This document shows positions 9,212-21,761 of a stretch of DNA of 64,000 nt, piece after piece. This stretch comes from Psychrobacter luti. GTDB lineage: Bacteria > Pseudomonadota > Gammaproteobacteria > Pseudomonadales > Moraxellaceae. Below the pieces are notes generated by a model, which was given only the letters and a program-made list of their open reading frames with translations, ran no database searches and was not told the DNA's origin. Position numbers and translations under genes: made by a program. The stretch is taken from contig NZ_JACHXL010000003.1 of the NCBI RefSeq assembly GCF_014192115.1, positions 1 through 64,000 on the forward strand, in the 5' to 3' direction. Every line of letters starts with the position of its first letter. Positions within the stretch are counted from its first letter, which is position 1.

Positions 9212-10354
9212 ATGGCAACGCCACTGTTTCATACCAACCTAACAGTAAAAACGCAAAGTCATGATTATCCTATTGTCATTACTGAAAATAGCAATGCAAG
9301 TCGCCTTAATAATAGCTCTGGAAATAGCACTGAAAAAAGCAGCATGGCAAGCCAAATTGCTCCTTATATTATAGGTCGTCAAGTCCTTATCGTCACCAAT
9401 GAAACGGTTGCGCCTTTATATTTGAATGCTTTACAAAAGGCGCTTGAATCACAGTTTACCGTCAAGGTTTGTGTGCTCCCAGATGGTGAGCAATATAAGA
9501 ACCAGAGCAGTATCAATCAGATTTATGATGCGCTAATGGTGGAGCATTTTAACCGTGATGTGACCCTAATCGCACTTGGTGGCGGCGTGATCGGCGATAT
9601 GACAGGCTTTGCCGCTGCAAGTTTTATGCGCGGGGTCAATTTTATTCAAATTCCAACGACCTTGTTATCACAAGTAGATTCAAGCGTTGGCGGTAAGACC
9701 GGCATCAATCACGCCCAAGGTAAAAACATGATTGGCGCATTTTGGCAGCCGCAAATGGTTTTAGCCGATATGAGTACGCTTAAAACCTTGCCTGCACGTG
9801 AACTATCAGCAGGATTAGCGGAAGTCATCAAATACGCATTGATTATGGATGCCGATTTTTTGACTTGGCTTGAAGACAATCTACCAGCGATGATGGCTTT
9901 AGACTTAGCCGTACTTGGCGAAGCGGTGAAGCGCTGCTGCCAGTACAAAGCCGATATCGTCGCACAAGACGAAAGAGAGTCCGGTGTGCGCGCCTTATTA
10001 AACTTTGGTCATACCTTTGGTCATGTGATTGAAACTCATGAAGGCTATGGCAATTGGCTACATGGCGAGGCGGTCGCTGCTGGCATGGTGCAAGCGGCTG
10101 AACTGTCACAAAAGCTTGGCTGGTTAACCAGTGAAGACGTTGTTCGTATTAAGCGCGTGTTAGTATTGGTAAATTTACCCATCACGCCGCCCGCTATTGA
10201 TGTACAGACGGCATTAGGTTTGATGGGTCACGATAAAAAAGTCAAACACGGACAAATCCGCCTTATTTTGTTAAAATCATTAGGTGAGGCAGTATTGACC
10301 AATGATTTTGATGCTGAGCTGTTAACCCAAGTATTGTCACAACATCACTCATAA
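9212..10354 (+). CDS. aroB: 3-dehydroquinate synthase
   Basis: Converts DAHP to 3-dehydroquinate using NAD and a divalent metal, the second shikimate-pathway step. Visible motifs are [13 protein letters not shown] (NAD binding), [16 protein letters not shown], the metal-ligand helix with AEVIKYA and the two His motifs [11 protein letters not shown] and HGEAVAAGM. 380 aa; the N-terminus has a Ser/Asn-rich extra loop around residues 25-45. A near-perfect AAGGAGG lies five bases before the ATG. It is 86 bases downstream of aroK and probably co-transcribed. Confidence 0.95.
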   Translation: MATPLFHTNLTVKTQSHDYPIVITENSNASRLNNSSGNSTEKSSMASQIAPYIIGRQVLIVTNETVAPLYLNALQKALESQFTVKVCVLPDGEQYKNQSSINQIYDALMVEHFNRDVTLIALGGGVIGDMTGFAAASFMRGVNFIQIPTTLLSQVDSSVGGKTGINHAQGKNMIGAFWQPQMVLADMSTLKTLPARELSAGLAEVIKYALIMDADFLTWLEDNLPAMMALDLAVLGEAVKRCCQYKADIVAQDERESGVRALLNFGHTFGHVIETHEGYGNWLHGEAVAAGMVQAAELSQKLGWLTSEDVVRIKRVLVLVNLPITPPAIDVQTALGLMGHDKKVKHGQIRLILLKSLGEAVLTNDFDAELLTQVLSQHHS

Positions 10355-10525
10355 AGGTGGCTAAAGGTTAATAAAAGCGTCAATACTATTTATCATAACG
10401 TTAAGATTTTAATTTATAGCCTTGTCATTAAGTGACAATTTTTTAAGTGCATCTTGATAAGTATTGCGTTATAAATGGCTTTTATCAGACTATCTTTATA
10501 AGTACTTTTCCCCAAGGATATCTCC

Positions 10526-11638
10526 ATGGCAGCATCACGCTCGACGACTCGCACAGCTGGGCAGAAATATCGCCGTCAAGCACTGATTTGGCTGATAGCG
10601 ACACTGCTATTGGGCGTGTTTACCGCCTTAGTTTGGATGTTTAGTCAAACGCCAGCGATGGGGGCAAAAATTGAGAACGAGCCAATATCAGCGCCGCAAG
10701 CCTCAACCGCTGAGCTTAAGCAGCCGTTAAAGATAGAATCCTTGCACGAGCTTGATACCGATGTGCAGCCGATTAGTTTTGATGCCACGGTTCGTGATTT
10801 GCGCAGCTACCCTGATGAGTTTAAAGATAAGCGTTATCTGCTGGCCAATAAAGGAAAGTGGACAGTGCAGGTGATGAATGTCGCTGAAAACGATGTGATT
10901 GTCAGCTATTTAGAAAGCCGTGACGATCGCGAGAAGTTTGCTTATTTTCGCTACCTCGATGAAAACAATCAAGTACGCTATATGTTGACTTATGGGCTGA
11001 TGAGCAGTCCACAAGAAGCGGTTGGCGCTGCTAAATTAATAGACTTTAAGCTGCCTGCTAATGTGCGTGTGTTGCCAGAAGAGATCAATCGCTACGTCAG
11101 TATTATTGATAATTATGAGCGTCCTGACCCAGTCAAGGACTTAAGCACCAAACGCACGCGCGCTGTGAATTTGCGCCCAACCAAACGCGAAGTACCAGTG
11201 CGTCAAAAAACACCGGCTAATGATAGTGCCAACGAGCAAACAGCAAGTAATGCCAATCGTGGTGCGCAAGAAGGGTCGAATAATAGCGCTGCTGAAAGTA
11301 TTCGTCAGTCAGTCGATACGTCTGAAACCTTATCTGTTAATGAAGAGCGTACGGTCGGTATCGAAGAGCAGACAACGACTGCACCAATACCAAAAAATAC
11401 GGATAATAGCCGCAAACCTGAAGCAAGTAACAACAATGAACCGAAAAAACCACCCGTGGTTGAAGCGCCTAAACCTCCAAGTTCGAATGCAAACGGTAAC
11501 GCCGCTAATAAGAACGCCAATCCCAATGTGGCTAGTAAAAATGCCAACGCTAATGCTAATAGCAATGCCTCAAAAAATAACGCTTCGAAAAACAACAATG
11601 ACAGCATAAAAGAGCTTATTGAAGAAAAAAGTAATTAA
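10526..11638 (+). CDS. SPOR-domain-containing envelope protein (DamX-like)
   Basis: Probable divisome-associated inner-membrane protein whose SPOR domain would bind denuded septal peptidoglycan. One membrane segment lies at about residues 22-42 after a basic cytoplasmic tail. The SPOR-like repeat is at about residues 108-190 (WTVQVMNVAENDVIVSYL through VLPEEI). The last 150 residues are low-complexity, rich in Asn, Ala, Ser and Lys with near-repeats of NANAN and SKN. 370 aa. AAGGA precedes the ATG. The position after aroB matches damX in enterics, but the SPOR domain is central rather than C-terminal, so the equivalence is inferred. Confidence 0.75.
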   Translation: MAASRSTTRTAGQKYRRQALIWLIATLLLGVFTALVWMFSQTPAMGAKIENEPISAPQASTAELKQPLKIESLHELDTDVQPISFDATVRDLRSYPDEFKDKRYLLANKGKWTVQVMNVAENDVIVSYLESRDDREKFAYFRYLDENNQVRYMLTYGLMSSPQEAVGAAKLIDFKLPANVRVLPEEINRYVSIIDNYERPDPVKDLSTKRTRAVNLRPTKREVPVRQKTPANDSANEQTASNANRGAQEGSNNSAAESIRQSVDTSETLSVNEERTVGIEEQTTTAPIPKNTDNSRKPEASNNNEPKKPPVVEAPKPPSSNANGNAANKNANPNVASKNANANANSNASKNNASKNNNDSIKELIEEKSN

Positions 11639-11655
11639 TTTAAATGAGCGTTTAT

Positions 11656-11697
11656 TAAAAAAGCCTACCAGATATCATGTTTGGTAGGCTTTTTTGC
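11656..11697. terminator. Intrinsic terminator after the SPOR gene
   Basis: Inverted repeat AAAAAGCCTACCA (11658-11670) with TGGTAGGCTTTTT (11683-11695) and a short AT-rich loop, ending in a T-run. It closes the aroK-aroB-SPOR transcript. Confidence 0.85.
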
Positions 11698-11699
11698 GT

Positions 11700-12629
11700 C
11701 TATGATTTTGATAAGTAAGATTGCATTTGAATATATGCAGTGGTCATTAGGTTTTAAGATTAAGGTTCAGCGCTATAATAAAATAGTTAAAAGTATCAGT
11801 ATAAACGGCTTAAACTAGGTCTCAGTCGAGAAAGTTAGTAATAGCATCCTGATTGATAATATAATTTTTTACAAAATGTAGAACACAAAGACATAGAAAA
11901 GACTAGATTTTTTGTCAATCATTAACTAAGATAACTATGGGCGACGTTCTGTATAGTTATCGTAAATCGTTATCTAACATCGCAGCATTTAGTAAGTAGG
12001 CTTAATGAAAATACAAGCACTTACGCTCATGTTGTTGTCTCAAGCGCTGCTACTTGCCATATTTATCAAGCTTATTTCAAGTGGCACAATCTCTCGTTAT
12101 TACCCTAATTGGGGTCATTAAGGCGCTTGAGTACAGAGCGTCTGATATTCAAATTTGACGGTTTAGGCTAGTAATAGTAGCTACTTTACCCATCATTTTC
12201 TTATTATTTGCTTGGCGCATTATCTATCGAAGCGGTTAACGCATATCAGCATTTACTAACGTTTATGCGGCTCATATTGAGCGTCTTAATCGCTAAAAAA
12301 AGCCCAAGCCACTCAAGACCGATAGTGAATGATATGTAGGGGCTTTAAGGATAAAAAGATAGATAGGGTGATGGAGATTTATTTAATCTCCTGAATGCAG
12401 TCCTTTTATTGATTAATCCTAAAGTAAAGATTTTAGTTACTGTATAGTAATTAGAATAGTAAAGACAATCGTGATAAGTATTTTTATCACCTTCAAAATC
12501 TTTACTCTATTTGCTCTGCCTGCGTTTTATTAATCCGCTTATGTGAATATATACCCGTTCTGCCTGCGGAGTTTGGTTTGTACATCATATGAGATGTATA
12601 TGCTGTCTGCTTACTTAAAAGGACAAGCT
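11700..12629. other. 930-base stretch without an intact gene
   Basis: AT-rich, with many stops in all frames. It holds short hydrophobic reading frames that may be decayed cytochrome oxidase subunit II (listed separately) and, at its right end, the presumed gltB promoter. No tRNA, repeat or terminator beyond 11697 was recognised. Confidence 0.5.
12005..12239 (+). pseudogene. Possible decayed cyoA (cytochrome o oxidase subunit II) fragments
   Basis: A 38-codon frame (12005-12121) is hydrophobic and ends YYPNWGH. This resembles the YSPNWSH motif that follows the first membrane helix of CyoA. A second frame at 12159-12239, after about 40 bases, reads LVIVATLPIIFLLFAW, resembling the start of the second CyoA helix. 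Stops and a frame change separate them, and nothing downstream matches clearly. This could be coincidence between two hydrophobic stretches. No cyo operon lies nearby. Confidence 0.25.
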
Positions 12630-15600
12630 ATGTCAATGATTTCCTCCTCTACGCATTTGGCGACGCCAGATGACTTCTCTGATAATTGCGGCTTTGGTTT
12701 AATTGCTCATATTGAGGGCCAAGCCAGCCATGATTTGGTAAAAACAGCCATTCACAGCTTAAGCTGTATGACCCATCGCGGCGGTGTCGCGGCGGATGGT
12801 AAGACAGGTGATGGTTGCGGTTTATTATTGGCGATGCCAAGAGTGTTTTTTAGCAATATTGCGGCTGAGCAAGGATTTACGCTGACGGCCAATTTTGCGG
12901 TAGGTATGGTCTTTGTTAATTTAGATGAGACAAAAGCGCAGTATAGCCGACAGGTACTCAATGAAGAGCTTAGCGCCCAAGGCCTAGAAGTAGCTGGTTG
13001 GCGCGATGTGCCACTTGATTTAAGTATCGTTGGTGAGATTGGTCGTGAGACCTTACCCGGTTTTCAGCAAGTATTTGTCAATGCAGAAGATGAGCTAGCC
13101 GCCGATGATTTTAACCGTAAGTTATTTGTCGCGCGTAAAAAAGCTGAACAGCGTCTGGTAAATGATGAGCTATTTTATGTATGTTCATTAAACTGTCAAA
13201 CAATTATTTATAAAGGTCTGGTCATGCCATCAGACCTGCCTGCATTCTTTTTAGACCTGCAAGATACGCGTTTGGCCTCGCATATTGTGGTGTTCCATCA
13301 GCGTTTTTCGACCAATACATTGCCGCGTTGGCCACTGGCGCAGCCGTTTCGCTATTTGGCGCATAATGGTGAGCTTAATACCATCACTGGCAACCGTAGC
13401 TGGTCTGAGGCTCGTACGCCAAAATTAAAATCTGATAAATTGCCCAATTTAAATGAATTGACGCCTTTAGTAAATAGCACGGGCTCAGATTCATCAAGCT
13501 TAGACAATATGCTAGAAGTACTCATGTCAGGTGGTATGAGTTTATTCCATTCGATGTCGATACTGGTGCCGCCAGCTTGGCAAAATGTCGATAGCATGGA
13601 TATGGATCTGCGCGCGTTTTATGAGTTTTACTCACAGCATATGGAAGCATGGGATGGCCCAGCAGGTTTAGTCATTCAGGATGGTCGCTATGCTGTCTGT
13701 ATGCTTGACCGTAATGGTCTACGTCCGTCACGTTGGGTGACGACCAAGAACGGCTATATCACTGTAGCGTCTGAGGTTGGCGTTTGGGATTATGAGCCAA
13801 AAGACGTGCTTGCTAAAGGTCGGGTCGGTCCCGGTCAGATGCTGGTAATCGATACCATGACCGGTCAAATCATGGATACCAAAGCCATTGCGACCTTGCT
13901 CAAAAAAGCCCATCCATATCGTAAATGGTTACGTGAAGAAGCGACCCGTATCCGTGATGATGAGCGCTTAGAAGAAGAGTTAGCCGCACAAGCTTGCCGA
14001 GGTGAGCCGCTAAAAGCATTGCAAAAAATGTATCACATTACCAATGAAGAGCGGACTGAAATTATCCGTCCTAATGCTGAAAATGGTCAAGAACCAGTCG
14101 GCTCGATGGGCGATGATACGCCTATGGCGGTGCTATCGCAGCAAATTCGCCATGTCGGCGACTTTTTCCGCCAGCAGTTTGCACAGGTGACCAATCCGCC
14201 GATTGATCCATTGCGTGAGTCAATCGTGATGTCGTTACAGACTTGCTTGGGAGCTGAGACCAATGTGTTTGCACCATCAGCACGCGACGCGCACCGTATT
14301 ATTTTATCGTCGCCAGTTTTATCAGCCAGTAAAATGCAGCAGCTCGAAACCTTGGATGATCCAGCCTTTCAGCTTGCACGTATCGATTTAAACTACGATG
14401 CCAATCTTGAGTTGTCAGTAGCCATCAAAGCTATCTGTGAGCAGGCGGCAAACAGCGTTCGTGCTGGTCATACATTGATTGTCTTGTCTGATAAAAATAT
14501 TACTGCCGATAAAGTACCAGCCAATGCCATTATGGTCACCGGTGCGGTGCATCATTACTTAATCGCCCAAGGTATTCGCACCGATGCCAATTTAATCATC
14601 GAGACAGGCTTGGCGCGCGATTCGCATCAAGTGGCGGTATTAATTGGCTTTGGCGCGACCTGTGTTTATCCCTACTTAGCTTATGATGTCATCGATGACT
14701 TGGTCGGCACTGGCGAGCTGCTTGGCGATCCGATTCAAGCGCGGGTAAATTTCCGTAAAGGCTTGGATAAAGGGTTGCTAAAAATCTTATCAAAAATGGG
14801 CATCTCGACCATCGTTTCTTATCGCGGCGCGCAATTATTTGAAGCGGTTGGCCTCTCTGAGGAAGTGGTAAGCTTATGCTTTAAAGGTGTGCAAAGCCGT
14901 ATCAAGGGTGCAACCTTTGCCGATTTGGCTGCTGACCAAGCACAATTGGCTGCCAATGCCTTTAAACGCCGTGCGCCACTCGATCAAGGTGGCTTGCTGA
15001 AGTTTGTCTTTAATAAAGAATATCATGCCTTTAACCCTGATGTGATTAACAGTCTACACACGGCAGTACGTACGGGTGATTACGATAATTATCGTGATTA
15101 TGCCGATTTGGTTAACAGTCGTCCCGTTGCGACCTTACGTGATTTGCTGCAATTAAAAACGGATAACTCTATCGATGTGAATGAGGTCGAAGATATTTCA
15201 GAGATTTTGACGCGCTTTGATTCAGCAGGTATGTCATTAGGGGCTTTATCACCTGAAGCCCACGAAGCGATTGCCATGGCGATGAATACCATTGGTGGGC
15301 GCTCAAACTCTGGTGAAGGCGGCGAAGATCCTGTACGTTATGGTACTTTACGCAACTCAAAAATTAAGCAAATTGCCTCTGGTCGATTTGGCGTCACACC
15401 GGCATATCTGCGTTCAGCAGAAGTGATGCAGATTAAGGTTGCACAGGGTGCCAAGCCGGGTGAAGGTGGTCAGCTGCCAGGTGGTAAGGTCAATGCGCTA
15501 ATCGCCCGTCTGCGTTATTCGGTACCTGGGGTGACACTCATATCACCGCCGCCGCATCATGATATTTATTCTATCGAAGATTTGGCGCAGCTAATTTTTG

Positions 15601-17093
15601 ATTTAAAACAAGTCAATCCAGATGCTTTGGTATCGGTTAAACTGGTTTCACGTCCGGGGGTTGGCACCATTGCAACGGGCGTGGCAAAAGCCTATGCCGA
15701 TTTGATTACCATCTCAGGCTATGATGGCGGCACCGCAGCATCGCCACTATCCTCTATCCATCATGCTGGCTCGCCTTGGGAGCTAGGCCTTGCTGAAACG
15801 CATCAGTCGCTACGCGTTAATGGCTTGCGTGATAAAGTCCGTATCCAAACCGATGGTGGTTTAAAAACCGGTCTTGATGTGGTCAAAGCCGCTATTCTCG
15901 GTGCTGAAAGCTTTGGTTTTGGTACCACGCCGATGATTGCGGTTGGTTGTAAATATCTGCGTATCTGCCATCTTAATAACTGTCCGACCGGCGTTGCCAC
16001 CCAAAAAGCCCAGCTACGTGATGAGCACTTCATTGGTGAAGCTGAGATGCTGATTAACTTCTTTAAATTTGTCGCGACTGAAACGCGTGAATGGCTTGCA
16101 GCATTGGGCGTGCGCAGTATGGAGGAGCTGGTCGGACGTACCGATTTGCTTGAAGTGTTAGAAGGCAATACCGATAAACAGCGTCATTTAGATTTATCGC
16201 CATTATTATTTAGTCATCCAGCCAGTAGCGGCAAAGCGCAAACCTGTCAGGTGGCGCGTAATGAGCCGTTTGATAAAGGTTTGCTTGCTGAGCAGATGAT
16301 TAGCGATATGTTGCTCAATATTCGTCAAGGTAATGGCGGCGATTATAGCTATGCCGTCGGCAACTGCGATCGCTCTATCGGTGCGCGTATCTCAGGTGAG
16401 ATTGCGCAGGTATGGGGCAATATTGGCATGAGTGATATGCCCATTAAGCTACACTTAAACGGTACTGCAGGGCAAAGCTTGGGTGTTTGGAATGCGGGCG
16501 GCTTACATATTGAGCTTGAAGGCGATGCCAATGACTATGTCGGTAAAGGCATGGCGGGCGGTGAGATTGTTATTTATCCGCCGAAAGACTCAAGCTTTAA
16601 TGCGCAAGAAACTGCTATCATCGGTAATACCTGTCTCTATGGTGCAACGGGCGGTAAGCTATATGCGGCTGGCACTGCAGGCGAGCGTTTTGGCGTACGT
16701 AACTCTGGCGCGCATGCGGTCATCGAAGGCACGGGTGACCATTGCTGTGAGTATATGACCGGCGGTATCATTACTATCCTTGGTCGTACGGGTCTGAATT
16801 TTGGCGCGGGTATGACGGGTGGTTTTGCTTATGTACTTGATATGGATGGTGACTTTTTTGACCGCTGTAATCATGAGCTGATTGACTTAAACCGTATCTC
16901 AAGTGAGCAAACGGAAGGTCATCGTATTTATTTACAACAAGTGATTGAAACCCATGTCGATAAAACCGGCAGTGCGTGGGGGCAGACTATTTTAGCGGAC
17001 TTTGAGCATTATGCGCGTAAGTTCTATTTGGTGAAACCTAAAGCGGCAAATGTTGCGACCTTGCTTAAGACCACGACGGCTGATCCACAATAA
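12630..17093 (+). CDS. gltB: Glutamate synthase (NADPH) large subunit
   Basis: Makes glutamate from glutamine and 2-oxoglutarate with the small subunit GltD. The class II amidotransferase domain begins at the conserved Cys (C20 in the DNCGFG context), which becomes the N-terminal nucleophile after propeptide removal. The central domain is followed by the FMN-binding synthase domain ([13 protein letters not shown] near residue 895), the 3Fe-4S cysteines ([12 protein letters not shown] near 1108) and the C-terminal GXGXG beta-helix. 1487 aa, normal. The ATG at 12630 has AAAGGA eight bases upstream. An in-frame start 29 codons earlier would give an unusually long propeptide. Confidence 0.96.
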   Translation: MSMISSSTHLATPDDFSDNCGFGLIAHIEGQASHDLVKTAIHSLSCMTHRGGVAADGKTGDGCGLLLAMPRVFFSNIAAEQGFTLTANFAVGMVFVNLDETKAQYSRQVLNEELSAQGLEVAGWRDVPLDLSIVGEIGRETLPGFQQVFVNAEDELAADDFNRKLFVARKKAEQRLVNDELFYVCSLNCQTIIYKGLVMPSDLPAFFLDLQDTRLASHIVVFHQRFSTNTLPRWPLAQPFRYLAHNGELNTITGNRSWSEARTPKLKSDKLPNLNELTPLVNSTGSDSSSLDNMLEVLMSGGMSLFHSMSILVPPAWQNVDSMDMDLRAFYEFYSQHMEAWDGPAGLVIQDGRYAVCMLDRNGLRPSRWVTTKNGYITVASEVGVWDYEPKDVLAKGRVGPGQMLVIDTMTGQIMDTKAIATLLKKAHPYRKWLREEATRIRDDERLEEELAAQACRGEPLKALQKMYHITNEERTEIIRPNAENGQEPVGSMGDDTPMAVLSQQIRHVGDFFRQQFAQVTNPPIDPLRESIVMSLQTCLGAETNVFAPSARDAHRIILSSPVLSASKMQQLETLDDPAFQLARIDLNYDANLELSVAIKAICEQAANSVRAGHTLIVLSDKNITADKVPANAIMVTGAVHHYLIAQGIRTDANLIIETGLARDSHQVAVLIGFGATCVYPYLAYDVIDDLVGTGELLGDPIQARVNFRKGLDKGLLKILSKMGISTIVSYRGAQLFEAVGLSEEVVSLCFKGVQSRIKGATFADLAADQAQLAANAFKRRAPLDQGGLLKFVFNKEYHAFNPDVINSLHTAVRTGDYDNYRDYADLVNSRPVATLRDLLQLKTDNSIDVNEVEDISEILTRFDSAGMSLGALSPEAHEAIAMAMNTIGGRSNSGEGGEDPVRYGTLRNSKIKQIASGRFGVTPAYLRSAEVMQIKVAQGAKPGEGGQLPGGKVNALIARLRYSVPGVTLISPPPHHDIYSIEDLAQLIFDLKQVNPDALVSVKLVSRPGVGTIATGVAKAYADLITISGYDGGTAASPLSSIHHAGSPWELGLAETHQSLRVNGLRDKVRIQTDGGLKTGLDVVKAAILGAESFGFGTTPMIAVGCKYLRICHLNNCPTGVATQKAQLRDEHFIGEAEMLINFFKFVATETREWLAALGVRSMEELVGRTDLLEVLEGNTDKQRHLDLSPLLFSHPASSGKAQTCQVARNEPFDKGLLAEQMISDMLLNIRQGNGGDYSYAVGNCDRSIGARISGEIAQVWGNIGMSDMPIKLHLNGTAGQSLGVWNAGGLHIELEGDANDYVGKGMAGGEIVIYPPKDSSFNAQETAIIGNTCLYGATGGKLYAAGTAGERFGVRNSGAHAVIEGTGDHCCEYMTGGIITILGRTGLNFGAGMTGGFAYVLDMDGDFFDRCNHELIDLNRISSEQTEGHRIYLQQVIETHVDKTGSAWGQTILADFEHYARKFYLVKPKAANVATLLKTTTADPQ

Positions 17094-17230
17094 AAGGGAT
17101 GAGCCAGCAATAGGTTTACGAGCATTTTAACTCATAGCTTTAACGCAAAGTTTTAAGCAGGTAAATGACAGCCTGTATCCGTAAATTTGCCTCATTGAGG
17201 CTGCAGATATTAGCTGTCGTCACCCACTAA

Positions 17231-18667
<1,437 letters not shown>

Positions 18668-18772
18668 CATATAGCTACTATCCATAGCTGAATGCTATTA
18701 GCCAAACGCTCTCAGCTAAACACTATCTTGGCGTGCTTTTTTGTTGTTATGTGCTAGCATGTTTTGACCTTT

Positions 18773-18813
18773 AACGTCTTTTATCTTTTAATAGATGAAA
18801 GACGTTATTTTTT
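18773..18813 (+). terminator. Long-stem intrinsic terminator after gltD
   Basis: A 14-bp stem (18773-18786 with 18793-18806, one G-T wobble) and a 6-base loop are followed by ATTTTTT. It lies about 105 bases past the gltD stop. Confidence 0.75.
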
Positions 18814-18904
18814 GACCATTGCTTTATTATCGCTTTATCAATAGTTAAGCTTGTAGCTATTATTTAACCATATTTTTATTCATTTATTATAAGAGAAAGC
18901 CTGC

Positions 18905-20140
18905 GTGAAACCGACTTTTTGGCAACGATTTACCGCACCGTTTGTGGAGCCATATGCCCGCTATCAGCATGCGGATATTTTGCATGCCATACGTTTGGGT
19001 GTGGCCGTGCTAATTGCCCTGTTGTTAAATGAGTTCACGCACTTGCCGCATGGCGAATGGACGACCATTACCGTGTTTGTGATATTGGGCTTATTGCAAT
19101 ATCAAGGGGCGATTTATACTAAGGCCAAAGAGCGGATATTGGGTACATTGCTTGGGGTAGTGGTCGGCCTTAGTTTCTTATGGCTGATTCAAGATACGGG
19201 TCATTGGCTATGGTTATATTATGGGCTGATTGGCATTATCAGTGGCATCATTGGTTATGTGGCGGTCAAGCAGCTGGGTTATATTGGTCTGTTGACAGGG
19301 ATTACTATGTTGATGATTGTTTCAAGCCCTGACCATAGTAATATTGCCCAAGATGGTTTATATCGCGCGTTTAATATCTTACTTGGCGCAGGGGTAGCAG
19401 TCGCAGCAACCCTAATTTTGCCGCTTAAATCGACGTTAATGTGGCGGTTTTTATTGGCGAGTAATCTTGAAACCTGCAGCAATTTGTATGCTGGGGTTGG
19501 CAATCATATTGATGCCGAAGTTTTGGTGCCTAAGCCATTTAAGTATAGTAAGGCGACCAGTTCAGCCAGTATTATTTATCCAAAGAGCAGCTCTGTACCA
19601 GATACACCTGTTAATAAATCTTTGGTCAAAGCCCTACAAAAAATCAATAAGCGCCTGCTTGCTGTGCGCCCGCATATCGCCGCAACAGCAAGTGAATCTG
19701 GCATTGAAAAAGAAACGCTAGAGACGATTCAGCGTACGCATCGTAATATCATTGGTACCATTGATTTGCTGTTAAGTGCCGCGCCGCGCTTGGCCAATAT
19801 TGAAATTGATGATGAAAACCATATTTTGCTCATTCATTATCAGCATGAATTGACGCAAGCGATGCAGCATATGGCCGCGGTATTACGTAGCCCAAATGAT
19901 GAGGTCTTTCAACCGATTACGCGCATCGCGGTATCAGAGTATCCAAGTGTGGAGAATTTGGGCTTTGAGTGGCAAGGCTATTTTTGGTTGACTCAAACTC
20001 TGCAATTACAGTTACAGCGGCTCAGTGATTTGTTACAAACAACCAAACCGCAATGGTTTGCCGCCTCTGGTCTGCGCTATCAGCGCCGTGAGCAGCGCCG
20101 TATTGAGCATAAAGGCAGCGAAACTGATTTGCATTTATAA
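18905..20140 (+). CDS. FUSC-family inner-membrane protein
   Basis: About six transmembrane segments in the first 180 residues match the FUSC/YccS-type membrane module (aromatic acid exporter or fusaric acid resistance-like families). The remaining 230 residues are a soluble, mostly helical domain. At 411 aa it has one membrane module, where full-length YccS or AaeB proteins have two, so it may work as a dimer. The start is GTG with a purine-rich AAGAGAAAG upstream. The substrate is unknown; no membrane-fusion partner gene is adjacent. Confidence 0.7.
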   Translation: MKPTFWQRFTAPFVEPYARYQHADILHAIRLGVAVLIALLLNEFTHLPHGEWTTITVFVILGLLQYQGAIYTKAKERILGTLLGVVVGLSFLWLIQDTGHWLWLYYGLIGIISGIIGYVAVKQLGYIGLLTGITMLMIVSSPDHSNIAQDGLYRAFNILLGAGVAVAATLILPLKSTLMWRFLLASNLETCSNLYAGVGNHIDAEVLVPKPFKYSKATSSASIIYPKSSSVPDTPVNKSLVKALQKINKRLLAVRPHIAATASESGIEKETLETIQRTHRNIIGTIDLLLSAAPRLANIEIDDENHILLIHYQHELTQAMQHMAAVLRSPNDEVFQPITRIAVSEYPSVENLGFEWQGYFWLTQTLQLQLQRLSDLLQTTKPQWFAASGLRYQRREQRRIEHKGSETDLHL

Positions 20141-20165
20141 ATAGACAAATAAATAAAAGACAAAT

Positions 20166-20199
20166 AAAAAAAGCTGACTTGATAAAGTCAGCTTTTTTT
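20166..20199. terminator. Bidirectional terminator between FUSC and potD-like genes
   Basis: Perfect 15-bp stem AAAAAAAGCTGACTT (20166-20180) with its complement (20185-20199) and a four-base loop. The A and T tracts on both sides serve the two convergent genes. Confidence 0.9.
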
Positions 20200-20267
20200 A
20201 TAGCAATATTTATTGAAAATAGAGGTTAACCATCAGCTATTAATAATCATATTTTAACAAACAATGA

Positions 20268-21401
20268 TTAACGACCGGTTTTTAGTTTATCCCAATATTG
20301 CTGATACACTTGCAAGGCTTCATCGCCGACATCTTCTTGGAATTCAGCTTTTGCTAGCACTTCTTTACTTGGATAGATGGTTGGATTGTTTCTAACCTCT
20401 TCTGGCATCATTTCACGGGCAGCGATATTAGGCGAGGCATAGCCAATCTCTTCGCTGACAATTTTAGAGTTCTCAGGACGCAGTAAGTAGTCGATAAACT
20501 TGTGCGCTGCATCGACTTGTTTGGCATTTTTGGGAATCACAAAGTTATCCATCCATAAGATAGCGCCCTCAGTTGGATACTTATATACCAAGCTGGTCAA
20601 GCCTTCGTTATTGGCAATGATTGCTTCGCCATTCCAGCTCATACCAACCGTGGTTTCACCTTCCATATATGGCATACGTGAGGCATCCGAATTAAAGGTT
20701 TTTACATTTGGCATCAAGGTCGTCAGCTTCTCATAAGCGGCTTTAATCTCGTCAGGGTTTTTACTATTACCTGAATAACCAAGGGTCAATAGCGCCATGC
20801 CAAACACTTCGCGCATATCGTTCATCAGCATCACTTGACCTTTATACTCAGGACGCCATAAGTCATTCCAGCTATTTACGGTCGCAGGATCGACCACTTC
20901 GCCATTGATGGCAAGACCGGTGCTGCCCCACATATAAGGAATCGAATATTTGTTTTCTGGGTCAACTTTGGTATTGGTAAATGAGGTATCAAGATTCTTA
21001 AAGTTACTTAATTTGGACTTATCCAGCTCTTGTAGCAGCCCTTCTTTAGCCATTTTTTCGACATAATAGGTCGATGGAATCGCTAAGTCATATTGGCTAG
21101 AATCATCGAGTAACTTGAGCTTGGCGTACATGGCTTCGTTAGAGTCAAAGGTAGTGTAATTGACCCGAATGCCTGTTTCTTCGGTAAAGCCATCGAGAAT
21201 TTCCTGCGGCATATACTCAGACCAGTTATACAAATTAAGCGTTTCTGTACTGGCAGTTGTGCCGTCAGTTGCCGCATTGTCAGAGTTGCTACAGCTGGCA
21301 AGTGCAAGTCCGACTGTCACCGCTAATAGTGCTTTTGGTAGTATACGAGCGCTACGAGCAACGCTGTGAGCGGCAGGGTTGGACGATAATAAATGGGTCA
21401 A
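20268..21401 (-). CDS. Polyamine ABC transporter substrate-binding lipoprotein (PotD/PotF-like)
   Basis: Periplasmic spermidine/putrescine-binding protein by family. The signal peptide ends in LASC, with the lipid-bearing Cys at about residue 37. The mature domain begins with ETLNLYNWSEYMPQEI, the typical polyamine-binder start, and continues through a type 2 binding fold to a C-terminal YWDKLKTGR. The start is taken as TTG at 21401 because AGGAGAG lies five bases before it. A longer in-frame TTG at 21431 has no ribosome site. 377 aa. No permease or ATPase genes are adjacent, so it is an orphan here. Spermidine versus putrescine preference is not decidable from sequence. Confidence 0.85.
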   Translation of the reverse strand: MTHLLSSNPAAHSVARSARILPKALLAVTVGLALASCSNSDNAATDGTTASTETLNLYNWSEYMPQEILDGFTEETGIRVNYTTFDSNEAMYAKLKLLDDSSQYDLAIPSTYYVEKMAKEGLLQELDKSKLSNFKNLDTSFTNTKVDPENKYSIPYMWGSTGLAINGEVVDPATVNSWNDLWRPEYKGQVMLMNDMREVFGMALLTLGYSGNSKNPDEIKAAYEKLTTLMPNVKTFNSDASRMPYMEGETTVGMSWNGEAIIANNEGLTSLVYKYPTEGAILWMDNFVIPKNAKQVDAAHKFIDYLLRPENSKIVSEEIGYASPNIAAREMMPEEVRNNPTIYPSKEVLAKAEFQEDVGDEALQVYQQYWDKLKTGR

Positions 21402-21761
21402 AATATCTCTCCTAAAGTAAAAATGATGCAAATGAGTAAAAGTTAGATGATAGATAGTTAATGCTAAATGCTAAATATAAGTTAACGAGCCAAAGGTGAA
21501 ACTATTATGGCTATGATTGTGAATAATTTAAAGGGCAAGGATGCAACCGATATTCATACCACTATTAAAGCTCATGCTAAGAACTGGCTAGGAATTATTT
21601 GTAAGTAATAGTATGAGGTTTGTCACTAAACTTTTGTAAGATAATGAGCGTAAACAATCATGCTATGATGGGCGCTGGTTTATTTTCAGCCGCTACTCAA
21701 CGACATGGTTTATATAAAATAAATAGATTAACCATAACACAATAATAAAGGATGCAACATC
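21402..21761. other. Divergent intergenic region, potD-like / SDR
   Basis: 360 AT-rich bases between divergent starts, presumably carrying both promoters. No repeat, operator or RNA was recognised. Confidence 0.5.

Noticed and set aside
11305-11607. Leu/Ala-rich frame antisense to the SPOR gene tail
   Set aside because: Mirror image of the Asn/Ala/Lys low-complexity tail; no start signals.
11480-11630. Codon repeats in the SPOR gene considered as a CRISPR or minisatellite
   Set aside because: Repeats are irregular, in frame and code for Asn/Ala/Lys linker; no spacers.
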